A DNA stretch of 62,518 nucleotides from Lachnospiraceae bacterium (GCA_910575105.1 CAJTDK010000019.1:1-62518); one strand, 5' to 3'; positions 32,233-39,912 are shown, counted from the first letter of the stretch. The notes: generated by a model not told the origin, from the sequence alone. Translations and numbers: made by a program.

Positions 32233-32284
32233 GCCGTCATACAGCCGTCAAACCGTCTCTTAGCCGTCAGATTGACACTATAAT
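32233..32284 (+). promoter_or_regulatory. GCCGTCA operator array and promoter of RHH gene 2
   Basis: GCCGTCA at 32,233, 32,244 and 32,263 with a weaker ACCGTCT at 32,252, followed by TATAAT at 32,279-32,284. The layout copies that in front of RHH gene 1. Confidence 0.72.
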
Positions 32285-32307
32285 AATGTCTGTATGGAGG
32301 TGTTGGC

Positions 32308-32478
32308 ATGGCGACTGATACAGCTAAATTCACTTTAAGGATAGACGCTGAATTATTAAAAAAGTTTCGTTTTGTTGCAGATTATAACGCCCGTTCCGCT
32401 AACCGCGAACTGGAAGTCTTAATGAAAAAGCATATTGCAGAATTTGAAAAAGAGAATGGCAAAATAACTTTTGACTGA
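32308..32478 (+). CDS. Arc/MetJ-like ribbon-helix-helix protein 2
   Basis: 56 residues: FTLRIDAELLKKFRFVADYN and ARSANRELEVLMKKHIAEFE, the same ribbon-helix-helix fold as the preceding protein. GGAGGTG precedes the ATG. Separate promoters with the same operator type suggest two related repressors reading one code, which could form mixed dimers. In mobile elements such proteins often set copy number, partition or transfer timing. Confidence 0.75.
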   Translation: MATDTAKFTLRIDAELLKKFRFVADYNARSANRELEVLMKKHIAEFEKENGKITFD

Positions 32479-32575
32479 TTTTTCTTTGTTCTAAAAGGTG
32501 GAGCAGTACCCCGCTCCACCCGCAATAACTATATTTCACTTCTTCTGAATAAATAATTGTATAGCTTTCTCCGCA

Positions 32576-33427
32576 TTAAATATAAATCATCTCACTATTT
32601 ACAACCTCCCTCACACAAGCCTGAATATTATTCATTTTTTGAACCCATAAAAGCTGATTTTTTGCCTTTAACCGTTCCGTCACTCCCTGCCTTTCGGCAT
32701 ATTCCTTTACCAGCCGAGAAAACATATCCTCTGCCTGTTCATCTACGCTTGCAAGGTATTCATTCAGCCTGTCGCTTGTCAGCAGATTGATATAAACAAG
32801 CTGCTTATGCTCTTTTAGATACCGCAAATGTCGTTGCCCCCATATGCCAATCGGCTTTTCTTCTTCGGGAGGTAATGCAAGCTCTGGGAGGTAATAGTCG
32901 CCTTGCCTTGCATTCAAGTGTCCGACAAGGATAACGGCACACCCATGTTTTTCTGCTACCCGACCCAACTGTGACAGGACATTGCGGACTTCGTTTGCCC
33001 TGTTCATATCAATTTGGGAGCCGATATACGCTTGTACGGGGTCTAAAATAATTACCTTTGCGCCCGTTTCAATAATTGCCTGTTCAATTCTTTCATCAAG
33101 CATTGAGAGCGCGGCTTCCGACTCGTCAATCACCTTGATTTGCGTACAGTCTGCATTGGCTGCAAGCAGACGGGGCTTAATTGTATCGCCAAGTCCATCC
33201 TCTGCGGTTTGGTAAATAATTCTTATCGGCTCACGCTCCGTATCATCACAAGGCAGTTTATCTCCCCTTGATAAGATAGCAGCTAACTGTAAAATCATCA
33301 TTGTCTTTCCATCGCCGGGGTCTCCGTGGACAATGGTTATCTTTCCATAAGGAATATACGGATACCAAAGCCACCCGACCTCGGTTGCAGGTATCTCGTC
33401 CATGTTCAAAATTTTAAGCTCAGCCAT
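32576..33427 (-). pseudogene. Chimera: RecA-like AAA ATPase fused to TnpV C-terminus
   Basis: The first ~175 residues are a RepA/RecA-like ATPase found in mobilizable elements: LKILNMDEIPATEVGWLWYP, Walker A VHGDPGDGKTMMI, Walker B KVIILDPVQAYIGSQ and ILVGHLN. After GHLNARQ it switches in frame to the TnpV family (GDYYLPELALPPEEEKPIGI, WGQRHLRYLKEHKQ, VTERLKAKNQLLWVQKMNNI). The ATPase C-terminus and TnpV N-terminus are both gone. A deletion with in-frame fusion is the simplest history. It retains an open frame and may be expressed, but is unlikely to be a normal helicase-type ATPase. Start ATG 33,427 overlaps the stop of a small upstream gene. Confidence 0.75.
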
Positions 33428-33569
33428 TGCAGCCACCGCCTTTTTCTACGAAAACATTGAATTTTTCGGTTTTTAGGGTTATACTATTACTACTACATTT
33501 TTGAATTGGCTGCTCCGTATCTGCGCCAACAGATACAACAGGAGCGGTCACTTCTTTTTTATCCGTCAT
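33420..33569 (-). CDS. Small hypothetical protein, 49 aa
   Basis: MTDKKEVTAPVVSVGADTEQ then PIQKCSSNSITLKTEKFNVF, ending in a Gly-rich tail. GGAGAAGGTG precedes the ATG at 33,569, and the stop overlaps the start of the ATPase chimera by 8 nt. It sits between the MobC-like gene and the ATPase as a coupled gene. No function known. Confidence 0.5.
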   Translation of the reverse strand: MTDKKEVTAPVVSVGADTEQPIQKCSSNSITLKTEKFNVFVEKGGGCNG

Positions 33570-33894
33570 TTTCACCTTCTCCTTTCAGACTGCCGAGGAT
33601 AACGCCAATTAATTCGATTGTATCAAGCAGTTCTTCATTTACGCCCCCGCCCGCTTCAATCCTCTGCAATTCTGCAAGGACGGCGGAAAGCTCATTGCGG
33701 AGAGCCTTATACACCCTCGGATTGCCCTGCACAACCACGTCCTGGCATAAGAGCCGCCTTGTGATATAGTCCTGCTTGGTAAGCCCCGAAAGCCGCACCG
33801 CTTTGTCAATCCGCTCACTTTCTTCGGGAGATACCCGAAAGGCGACGGTCTTATTCCTCCAACGGTTGCAGTTGTCTAAATTCTTTGCCGACAT
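33559..33894 (-). CDS. MobC-like ribbon-helix-helix mobilization protein
   Basis: 111 residues. N-terminal ribbon-helix-helix (NKTVAFRVSPEESERIDKAV, SGLTKQDYITRRLL) and a helical C-terminal part (ALRNELSAVLAELQRIEAGG). Proteins of this type accompany ATPase-integrase modules of IMEs and are usually called MobC-like or mobilization proteins. It starts 1 nt after the stop of the integrase 3' fragment, so in the ancestral element it was the gene after int in the same operon. Confidence 0.65.
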   Translation of the reverse strand: MSAKNLDNCNRWRNKTVAFRVSPEESERIDKAVRLSGLTKQDYITRRLLCQDVVVQGNPRVYKALRNELSAVLAELQRIEAGGGVNEELLDTIELIGVILGSLKGEGENDG

Positions 33895-33895
33895 A

Positions 33896-34066
33896 TCAAA
33901 AATCCCCCTTTCCTAAATCATCAAGCCTGTCCGCCATTTCTGCCTGCTTTGACGGAAACAGGTGTGCATAACGGTAAGTGATTTCAATGCTCTCATGCCC
34001 CACACGGTCGGCAATCGCCACCGCCGAGAACCCCATGTCAATCAATAAACTGATGTGGCTATGCCG
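33896..34066 (-). pseudogene. Tyrosine integrase, 3' fragment (B)
   Basis: 57 codons in frame: RHSHISLLIDMGFSAVAIAD then RVGHESIEITYRYAHLFPSK and a short tail, i.e. box II through the tyrosine nucleophile to the C-terminus. It begins precisely at CGG of the box II Arg-His, and the matching 5' part is at 37,580-38,491. Together they give a ~360-residue integrase. The gap is the 3.5-kb element between. Confidence 0.88.
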
Positions 34067-34352
34067 TTACGGTATAATAACGACAAACGGAAAAAGCCTT
34101 GATTTTCAAGGGGTTTGAGCGTTTGCCGTCATTTATTCAATTCCTTTTCCAAGTTGAAATCTGACGAGAAAAATATCGAAAAAAGGAGGCTGTTTCATTA
34201 ACGACAAAATTTAATAGCGCCAGCGGTCCGGTGTATTGCCTGGCCGCTGATTGCCGTGGGCGTTTCACTTTTATAGGTGGGCGTCCTTTTTTTGTACTCA
34301 TTTTCAGGAGAAAGGAGATTCACATGGAACTGAACGAAATGGAAAAGCGCCT
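34062..34352. repeat. ~290-bp inverted repeat, copy 2 (element end)
   Basis: Reverse-complement partner of 27,965-28,255. It includes the terminal sequence of the element, a conserved spacer with GGTCCGGTGTATTGCCTG, and the first codons of the 174-aa gene. Confidence 0.8.
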
Positions 34353-34848
34353 GATATTCCAGACGGAAGGCTATGGGAAATCAGATGTCACATATGAGCT
34401 GCGCATGTGCCTCCCCTATATACCGGACCCGGTAAGGAGGAAAACGGCGGCGGAGCTTGTGCGAAAGCTGGATGCCATGCCGGAAAAAGACTGCCTGGCT
34501 CTTATTCAGGATATTCGGAAAAACTACCGGATTCCGGCAGGGCCTAAGACGATGGGGGAACTACTGGCGGAGGCCAGGCAGAAATCCGGTGCGGAGAAAT
34601 TGAAGGGGCATGACATCATGGCCCTGGAACGCTTCGACCCGGAAGTAAAGCACATGATCGTCTTTGACGTGCTTTCAGGTAATGCCCCTGTCGGGGATAA
34701 AGGAGATAAGATGCGCCTGTTCCTTACGGATGTCGGCTACCAGAAATTCATAGACAGCCAGGAACGGGGCGAAGTCAAATTGAAAAACCATGCGAAGGTT
34801 GCGCCGGGCGGCCATCTGCACTATGACCGCAGGGACCGCGCCTTGTAG
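34324..34848 (+). pseudogene. Shortened copy of the 212-aa ICE protein
   Basis: 174 codons, closely related to the product at 27,355-27,993 (MELNEMEKRLIFQTEGYGKS, EKLKGHDIMALERFDPEVKH, GDKGDKMRLFLTDVGYQKFI). It ends with HLHYDRRDRAL, lacking the last ~40 residues (the beta-rich part) of its paralogue. The shortening lies just before the replication gene and looks like a deletion. It may still be translated from a good AAAGGAG site. Confidence 0.65.
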
Positions 34849-34877
34849 CCCGGAGGGAAAGGAAGGAGGTTTTTGTT

Positions 34878-35750
34878 ATGGCTGTATTCCGGGTAGAAAA
34901 AACAAAGGACTTCACGATCATGTGCAACCACCACCTGCGCAATACGGAACTGTCCTTAAAGGCAAAGGGGCTCCTCTCGCTCATGCTGTCGCTGCCGGAA
35001 GATTGGGACTATACCACAAAGGGGCTCGCCCATATCTGCAAGGACGGCGTGGATTCAATCACTACCGCCCTGAAAGAGCTGGAGCGGCACGGGTACCTCA
35101 CCAGGCAGCGCCTCCGCTATGAGAACGGGCAGCTCGGAGACATCGAGTATACGATCCATGAAAAGCCTGTAAATGCTGAAAAACAGGGGGATTCACCTAA
35201 ACGGGAAAATCCAAGACAGGTAAATCCAGGACAGGCAAAACCTGAACAGGGGGAACCTGGACAGGGAAATCCCGCACAATTAAATACTAATCCATTAAAA
35301 ACTAAAAAATCAAAAACGGATATATCAAGGACCCATCCATCAATCTATCCGTCAGGGCCGGAGGCGGCAGGCCGTTCGGATGGGATGGATCGGATAGAGC
35401 TGACAGACGCTTACCGTGAAATCCTGAAAGAAAATATTGAGTATGGCTGTATGGTTTCCCGGTATGGGAAAGAACGCTTAGACGAGACGGTGGAGCTTAT
35501 GCTTGAAGTGGTTTTATCCAAACGTCCATATATCCGTATCGCCGGGGATGATTTTCCCAGGGAGGTGGTAAAGGGCCGCTTCCTGAAAATCAATTCCGGC
35601 CACCTGGAGTATGTCTTTGACTGCATTGACAGGAACACCACGAAAGTCGGGAACATCAAGGCATACCTGCTGGCGGCGCTCTATAATGCCCCGGCAACAA
35701 TGGACAGCTATTACCGCGCCGAGGTCAACCATGACCTGTACGGCTGTTAG
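34878..35750 (+). CDS. ICE replication/HTH protein (DUF6017-like), second copy
   Basis: 290 residues, paralogue of the protein at 2940. Winged-helix N-terminus (MAVFRVEKTKDFTIMCNHHL, LKAKGLLSLMLSLPEDWDYT, ALKELERHGYLTRQRLRYEN), a Gly/Pro/Gln-rich repeat linker (~residues 115-135) and a C-terminal helical domain (LTDAYREILKENIEYGCMVS). AGGAGG precedes the ATG. The linker is encoded by 15-bp tandem units, as in the other copy but with different unit sequence, which would give it a distinct binding specificity. Likely functional by frame. Confidence 0.8.
   Translation: MAVFRVEKTKDFTIMCNHHLRNTELSLKAKGLLSLMLSLPEDWDYTTKGLAHICKDGVDSITTALKELERHGYLTRQRLRYENGQLGDIEYTIHEKPVNAEKQGDSPKRENPRQVNPGQAKPEQGEPGQGNPAQLNTNPLKTKKSKTDISRTHPSIYPSGPEAAGRSDGMDRIELTDAYREILKENIEYGCMVSRYGKERLDETVELMLEVVLSKRPYIRIAGDDFPREVVKGRFLKINSGHLEYVFDCIDRNTTKVGNIKAYLLAALYNAPATMDSYYRAEVNHDLYGC
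35216..35275. repeat. Tandem 15-bp iterons inside the second replication gene
   Basis: Four consecutive 15-bp units of consensus ACAGGNAAANCCNGN (ACAGGTAAATCCAGG, ACAGGCAAAACCTGA, ACAGGGGGAACCTGG, ACAGGGAAATCCCGC), preceded by a diverged fifth. Same place in the gene and same period as the repeats at 3256-3315, different sequence. Confidence 0.65.
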
Positions 35751-35822
35751 GCGCCTTCTGGCGTCTTTTTTCATCACAGAAAGGAGGCGGGGCACGATGA
35801 AAAGAATCCCTGTGCCGGTGTC

Positions 35823-36440
35823 ATGCCCGGCGTAACAAAGGAGCAGATTCAGGCGGCGCGTGAGGCGGACCTGTTTGCCTACCTGCAGTTCCATGAGCCT
35901 GGGGTGCTGAAACGGGACGGCCCGAATTACCGCCACAAGGAGCATGACAGCCTGGTCTATGTGACCGGGAAAAGGTACTGGTACTGGAACAGCCGGGGCC
36001 GGAGTATCAACGCCCTGGATTATCTGATCCAGATACGGGGCTACGGGCTGGTGGATGCGGTCCATACGCTGGTCGGCGGGGAAATCCAGCAGACGCCGGC
36101 CTATCGGAGCACGGCAGCGGCAGGGCGTGTGCATAAGGAACCGGAGAAGAAAGCATTTTCCCTCCCCTGGGCCAGACGGTGCGCCACTTCTGCCGTTTCT
36201 TATCTGCAGCGGCGCGGGATCAGCCCGGATGTGATCAGCCGGTGTTTCCGGGACGGGCTGTTCTATGAGGCGCGGCATCATGGCGAGCCGGTCTGTGTGT
36301 TTGTGGGAAAGGATGAAGCCGGCAAAGCAAAGTTTGCCTGTATGCGGAGCATTGCCGGCAGCCTTAGGAAAGATGTCTACGGCAGCGACAAGGAATACAG
36401 CTTCTGCTATCCACCCAGGAATCCGGACAGCCGGCATGTG
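35823..36440 (+). pseudogene. DUF3991/TOPRIM primase-like protein, truncated
   Basis: The N-terminal ~205 residues of a DUF3991/TOPRIM protein of Tn1549-like ICEs: GVTKEQIQAAREADLFAYLQ, GKRYWYWNSRGRSINALDYL, then YLQRRGISPDVISRCFRDGL and the start of the TOPRIM part (YSFCYPPRNPDSRHVAVFPA). Here the sequence jumps to a different gene (about 36,440) and the frame continues only as a short nonsense tail to 36,515. The catalytic TOPRIM acidic residues are missing, so it is inactive. Such proteins probably act in DNA processing of the transferred strand. Confidence 0.75.
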
Positions 36441-36852
36441 GCGGTATTTCCTGCACCTGAAACCGGCGTTAGAGGCGGTACGTCAGGGGGCGGAAAACCA
36501 CCAGCAGGCCAGTAACCGGGCAATGGAGAGGATCGATGCTTTCGTTTCCGAGTACCATGAGGCAGGAAAGCACCTAAAAAATATGTGCCTGGCGCTGATG
36601 GGAAAGGAACCGGTGCAGCAGGCAAAGGCCGGCGGGGAGATTGCCCGCTATGTCAAGGCTCCCTACCGTGCCAGCCGTGCGTGCATGGGCGCCATGAAGA
36701 AACAGGCTGAAAAGGCAATCGCCGCCCTGGAAGGGCTGGAACGGCAGGCACAGCGCCGGCCCTCCGTCCTGGAGGCCATGCGGGAGCAGGCGGCGAAGGC
36801 AGCGCCGGCAAAGCACCAGCCGGAGGCGTCCCATGACAGGGGCAGCCGGTGA
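36440..36852 (+). pseudogene. DUF6674-like protein, 3' fragment
   Basis: In another frame from the junction to 36,852: LHLKPALEAVRQGAENHQQA, AMERIDAFVSEYHEAGKHLK, YVKAPYRASRACMGAMKKQA. This resembles the helical C-terminal part of the DUF6674-type ICE proteins. The 5' part is missing, lost in the same deletion that truncated the TOPRIM gene. The open frame can be extended upstream to 36,265, but that stretch is only an out-of-frame reading of the TOPRIM gene. Confidence 0.6.
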
Positions 36853-36881
36853 TAAAAACAGAACGAAGGGAGGAAATGAAC

Positions 36882-37120
36882 TTGAAACAGGAACCACTTC
36901 CGCAGATTCACTTAGTCCGCGATACGGATTTAGGCGTATTTGCCTATGAGCTCCATATCCTGGCCGGGGATTTCCTGCGGGACAGCGAATATAACCTGCG
37001 CGCGCTTGCCACGAATACCGGGGCGGATTCCATTGCCGTCATGGGGAAGAATCACATGTGGCTTTCGGACGCGCTGCTTGCCTACTGCCCTTCGGCGGAG
37101 CTTTACCGGACGGCCGCCAT
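36882..37120 (+). pseudogene. Unnamed ICE protein, 5' fragment
   Basis: Begins at TTG 36,882 (GGGAGG eight bases upstream) with LPQIHLVRDTDLGVFAYELH, ILAGDFLRDSEYNLRALATN, TGADSIAVMGKNHMWLSDAL. I recognise the style of a short Tn1549-module protein but cannot name it. After ~80 codons it meets the serine recombinase fragment in a different frame (about 37,120), and the frame runs on out of register to 37,313. A third deletion scar. Confidence 0.55.
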
Positions 37121-37477
37121 GAAGATAAGCTGCGCTCTATCCAGGACAGCAAACGGCAGCTTTATGAACAGTATGCACTTGGAGAGGTTGACCTGGAAAC
37201 CTACCAGGAGCGCAAGGCGGTATATGATGCGGATCTGGTGCAGGCAAGGAATGTCCATGCCGCCATTACCGCACAGACCAGGCAGATACAGAGCGATTAT
37301 GAAGCAAAGCTGAAACAGCGTGAGATCGTTCAGGAAGTAGGCAGCGCCGACACACTGACGCAAGCCCTGATTGACAGGCTTATCAGTAAGGTCTATATCT
37401 TTCCGGGAGACCGGATCGAGATTGAATATGTGACACAGGATTTCTTAGGGATAAGCGAACCGGGAAAGGAGGTGTGA
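37120..37477 (+). pseudogene. Large serine recombinase, C-terminal fragment
   Basis: About 118 residues: a coiled coil (DSKRQLYEQYALGEVDLETY, KLKQREIVQEVGSADTLTQA) and the terminal beta-hairpin motif LIDRLISKVYIFPGDRIEIE, ending FLGISEPGKEV. This is the C-terminal end of a DUF4368-type large serine recombinase. Catalytic and DNA-binding domains are gone. It lies 100 bp from the right end of its element, where an integrase gene is expected, and so identifies the enzyme type that put the element into int. Confidence 0.8.
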
Positions 37478-37504
37478 GCCATGAGTACCGTATTAAGCAG
37501 CTAC

Positions 37505-37524
37505 GGGCAGCTATGCGGCTGCCC
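37505..37524. terminator. Hairpin near the element right end
   Basis: Perfect 7-bp stem GGGCAGC/GCTGCCC, followed within 25 bases by TTTTTTTT on the plus strand. It probably ends transcription of the recombinase gene. Confidence 0.5.
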
Positions 37525-37579
37525 GGAAATCCTCAAAAAAAGTTGTAATTTTTTTTGTCGTGGGCTTGACATACGGGTG

Positions 37580-38491
37580 CCGCAAATCGTGAATCCGTAT
37601 GCGTTTCACCCCTGCGGCTTTTGCACCTCTGTCCATCTCGTGATGGAGATAGCTCTTTGTTATTGTAAAGATACGGTCTTTTTTCTTTAAACCATACAGC
37701 ATACCAATATACTCCTGCATTTCCTCGCATAGAAACTTTGGCATTTTAATTGTACGGTTGCTCTTTTTCGTTTTCGGAGAGGTAATCACATCCTCGCCAT
37801 GCAGACGCTGATAAGATTTATTAATCGTGACCGTTTCCTTATCAAAGTTAAAATCTGCGGCAGTCAAAGCTAATAATTCTCCCTCACGGATTCCGCACCA
37901 GTAAAGCATTTCAAAAGCATAAAAGGAAACTGGCTTGTCCATCATTTCATCCGCAAACCTCTTATATTCCTCTTTCGTCCAGAACAGCATTTCTTTGTGT
38001 TCCTCGCTCCCCATATTGCCCGCCTTTGCCGCAGGATTGGAGCGAAGGTCATAATAGCGCACTGCATGGTTAAATATTGCTGAAAGCTGATTGTGAACTG
38101 TTTTCAGATACGTCTGCGAATAGGGATTGCGTTTTTCATCACGATAGGCAAGCAGCTCATTCTGCCATGCAATAATTTCCTTTGTGCCAATCCCACTAAT
38201 TTTCATCTTTCCAAAATACGGAAGAATCTTCGTCCGAATGATATGCTCCTTTGTCAGCCAAGTGTTTTCTTTCAATCTGTTCTTGACATCATTCGCATAA
38301 AGCTCTGTAAAGGCTTCAAAGTCCATGTCAAGGTCAGCGGAATTTTGTAACTGGAACTTCCGCTCCCACTCCTGCGCTTCACGCTTTGTTGCAAACCCAC
38401 GCTTGCACTTCTGTTTCCGCTCCCCTTTCCAGTTCACATACCGAGCCATCACATACCATGTGCCGTTGCCCTCATTCTTAAATACTGGCAT
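37580..38491 (-). pseudogene. int: Tyrosine integrase of the guaA element, 5' part
   Basis: 304 codons: an arm-binding N-terminus (MPVFKNEGNGTWYVMARYVN), a core-binding domain (EAFTELYANDVKNRLKENTW, TYLKTVHNQLSAIFNHAVRY), and the catalytic domain to box II (box I YWCGIREGELLAL; box II RIRIHDLR). It then enters the inserted element at the Arg codon of HDLRH and ends in ~20 foreign codons. The tyrosine-containing end is at 33,896-34,066. Without it the protein cannot recombine DNA. Its start follows xis with a stop-start overlap, an int-xis pair facing away from guaA. Confidence 0.9.
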
Positions 38492-38692
38492 TTACTCCAT
38501 CTCCTTTCCCTGTTTTTCTCCTGCCCCGTAAAACCTTTCTTGGAAATACTGGCGGTTGACTCTCCCTGCAATCGTGATAAATCCCTGCTCCTTCAGCTCG
38601 TCATTCAACTTTTTAATGAGCTTGTAGGCGTAAGGCTTCGATATGGAAAGCTCCTGCGCCACCTCGTCCACACGGATAAATTTGTTGTCCAT
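38492..38692 (-). CDS. xis: Excisionase-like HTH protein
   Basis: 66 residues. HTH near the N-terminus (IRVDEVAQELSISKPYAYKL) and a basic wing (FITIAGRVNRQYFQERFYGA). Size, fold and position directly upstream of int make it the likely excisionase, which bends DNA at the att sites and biases the integrase toward excision. Its partner int is split, so it may be idle. AAAGGAGAGG precedes the ATG at 38,692. Confidence 0.78.
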   Translation of the reverse strand: MDNKFIRVDEVAQELSISKPYAYKLIKKLNDELKEQGFITIAGRVNRQYFQERFYGAGEKQGKEME

Positions 38693-38713
38693 ACAACCTC
38701 TCCTTTCTCTTTC

Positions 38714-38835
38714 TAAGCGTTTTTGCTTAATTCATAATACTAAACATTTTTGCTACTGTCAATAGGTTTGCAAGAAAATATTAAACTTTTTTGTTTCGCT
38801 TATTCTTGACTTTTTCTAAGCATATATGCTATACT
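38714..38835. promoter_or_regulatory. Divergent xis/XRE control region with TAAGC operators
   Basis: Plus-strand promoter TTGACT (38,806-38,811), 18-nt spacer, TATACT (38,830-38,835). An inverted repeat TAAGC-N6-GCTA(T) at 38,817-38,831 covers the -10, and a second TAAGC-N6-GCTTA at 38,714-38,729 lies on the xis side. Same spacing and same arms suggest that the XRE protein binds both and governs both directions. Confidence 0.68.
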
Positions 38836-38868
38836 CCTTATAAACATACGAACAAGGAGTGAAACATT

Positions 38869-39396
38869 ATGGCGATTGGCGAAAGAATACATTTTTTCCG
38901 CATCATGCGGGGCATGACACAGAAATACCTTGGTATGCTTGTCGGTTTTCCCGAACGGAGCGCAGACGTGCGTCTGGCACAGTATGAAACTGGCTCACGC
39001 AAGCCAAAGGCAGACTTGACGGCTGCACTGGCACAGGCTCTTGACGTTGCGCCGCAGGCTCTGGACATACCCGACATTGACAGTTACATCGGGCTTATGC
39101 ACACCTTATTTACCCTAGAGGACATTTACGGTCTTACCATCAGTGAATCAGACGGTGAAATCTGCTTAAAAGTCAACAAAAACAAAAATAAGGATGCCGC
39201 CGAACTGCTAAAAATGCTCTCTACTTGGAAAGAACAAGCAGACAAGCTCTCTGATGAGGAAATCAGCAGGGAAGATTACGACCAGTGGCGGTATAATTAT
39301 CCAAAGTTTGACACCACGCAGCATTGGGCGAAATCTCCCTCTGATGAATTGAGCGATGCCTTAGTCGAAGCGTTCAAAGACAAGCTGCCAGACTAA
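38869..39396 (+). CDS. XRE-family regulator of the guaA element
   Basis: 175 residues. N-terminal XRE HTH (IGERIHFFRIMRGMTQKYLG, then LAQYETGSRKPKADLTAALA) and a C-terminal helical domain (~85-175; EEISREDYDQWRYNYPKFDT). Regulators of this build sit divergently to xis-int in many guaA-type elements and control excision. AAGGAG precedes the ATG. Palindromic sites in the shared promoter region are the probable operators. Confidence 0.85.
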   Translation: MAIGERIHFFRIMRGMTQKYLGMLVGFPERSADVRLAQYETGSRKPKADLTAALAQALDVAPQALDIPDIDSYIGLMHTLFTLEDIYGLTISESDGEICLKVNKNKNKDAAELLKMLSTWKEQADKLSDEEISREDYDQWRYNYPKFDTTQHWAKSPSDELSDALVEAFKDKLPD

Positions 39397-39424
39397 CCAA
39401 GCCAGATTGGAAGGTGTAAAAAAC

Positions 39425-39877
39425 GTGATTATCAGAGAATACCGCCCCTCGGACTGTAAATACTTAGCGGAGCTGTTTTATCAGACTGTCCATTCCATAA
39501 ATGCCAAAGACTATACAGACCAACAGTTAAACGTCTGGGCAACTGGCAATGTAGACATAAATGAATGGAACCTGTCTTTATCCGAGCATTTCTCACTTGT
39601 TGCCATAAAAGGCGGCATCATAGCAGGGTTTGGCGATATTGACAAAACAGGCTACCTTGACAGACTTTATGTCCACAAGGACTATCAAAGCCAAGGGATT
39701 GCCACCGCTATCTGCGATAAACTGGAACACGCTTTTGAGGTAAGTAAAATAACCACACATGCTTCCATCACTGCAAAGCCGTTCTTTCTTCACAGAGGAT
39801 ATAACATAATTAAAGAACAGCAGGTAATCAGGTCAAATATCCCCTTGACGAATTACATTATGGAAAAACCGCTTTAA
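39425..39877 (+). CDS. GNAT family N-acetyltransferase
   Basis: 150 residues with the GNAT fold: N-terminal strand IIREYRPSDCKYLAELFYQT, core VAIKGGIIAGFGDIDKTGYL and the acetyl-CoA loop LYVHKDYQSQGIATAICDKL (motif A, Q-x-x-G-x-A). It would acetylate an amine on a small molecule or protein; the substrate is unknown. I start at the GTG at 39,425, since GGAAGGTG precedes it. Last gene before the guaA junction, ended by the terminator at 39,913. Confidence 0.85.
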   Translation: MIIREYRPSDCKYLAELFYQTVHSINAKDYTDQQLNVWATGNVDINEWNLSLSEHFSLVAIKGGIIAGFGDIDKTGYLDRLYVHKDYQSQGIATAICDKLEHAFEVSKITTHASITAKPFFLHRGYNIIKEQQVIRSNIPLTNYIMEKPL

Positions 39878-39912
39878 CCATCACCCCAATTCACAAATCA
39901 AAAAACACAACA

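Larger units (their letters stand above)
34062..37582. mobile_element. 3.5-kb serine-recombinase element remnant inside int
   Basis: Lies between the two halves of the guaA-element integrase, with CGGCA shared at both edges (34,062-34,066 and 37,578-37,582 on the minus strand). Left end is the same as that of the element ending at 28,255. Inside, the genes face right: 212-aa-family gene, DUF6017 replication protein, TOPRIM/DUF3991 fragment, DUF6674-like fragment, an unnamed fragment, and the C-terminus of a serine recombinase adjacent to the right end. Internal deletions have removed most of a Tn1549-like ICE. Confidence 0.82.

Noticed and set aside
36265..36440. 5' extension of the DUF6674-like fragment as a full gene start
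   Set aside because: This stretch is the TOPRIM gene read in the wrong frame; only the part after the deletion joint resembles the family.
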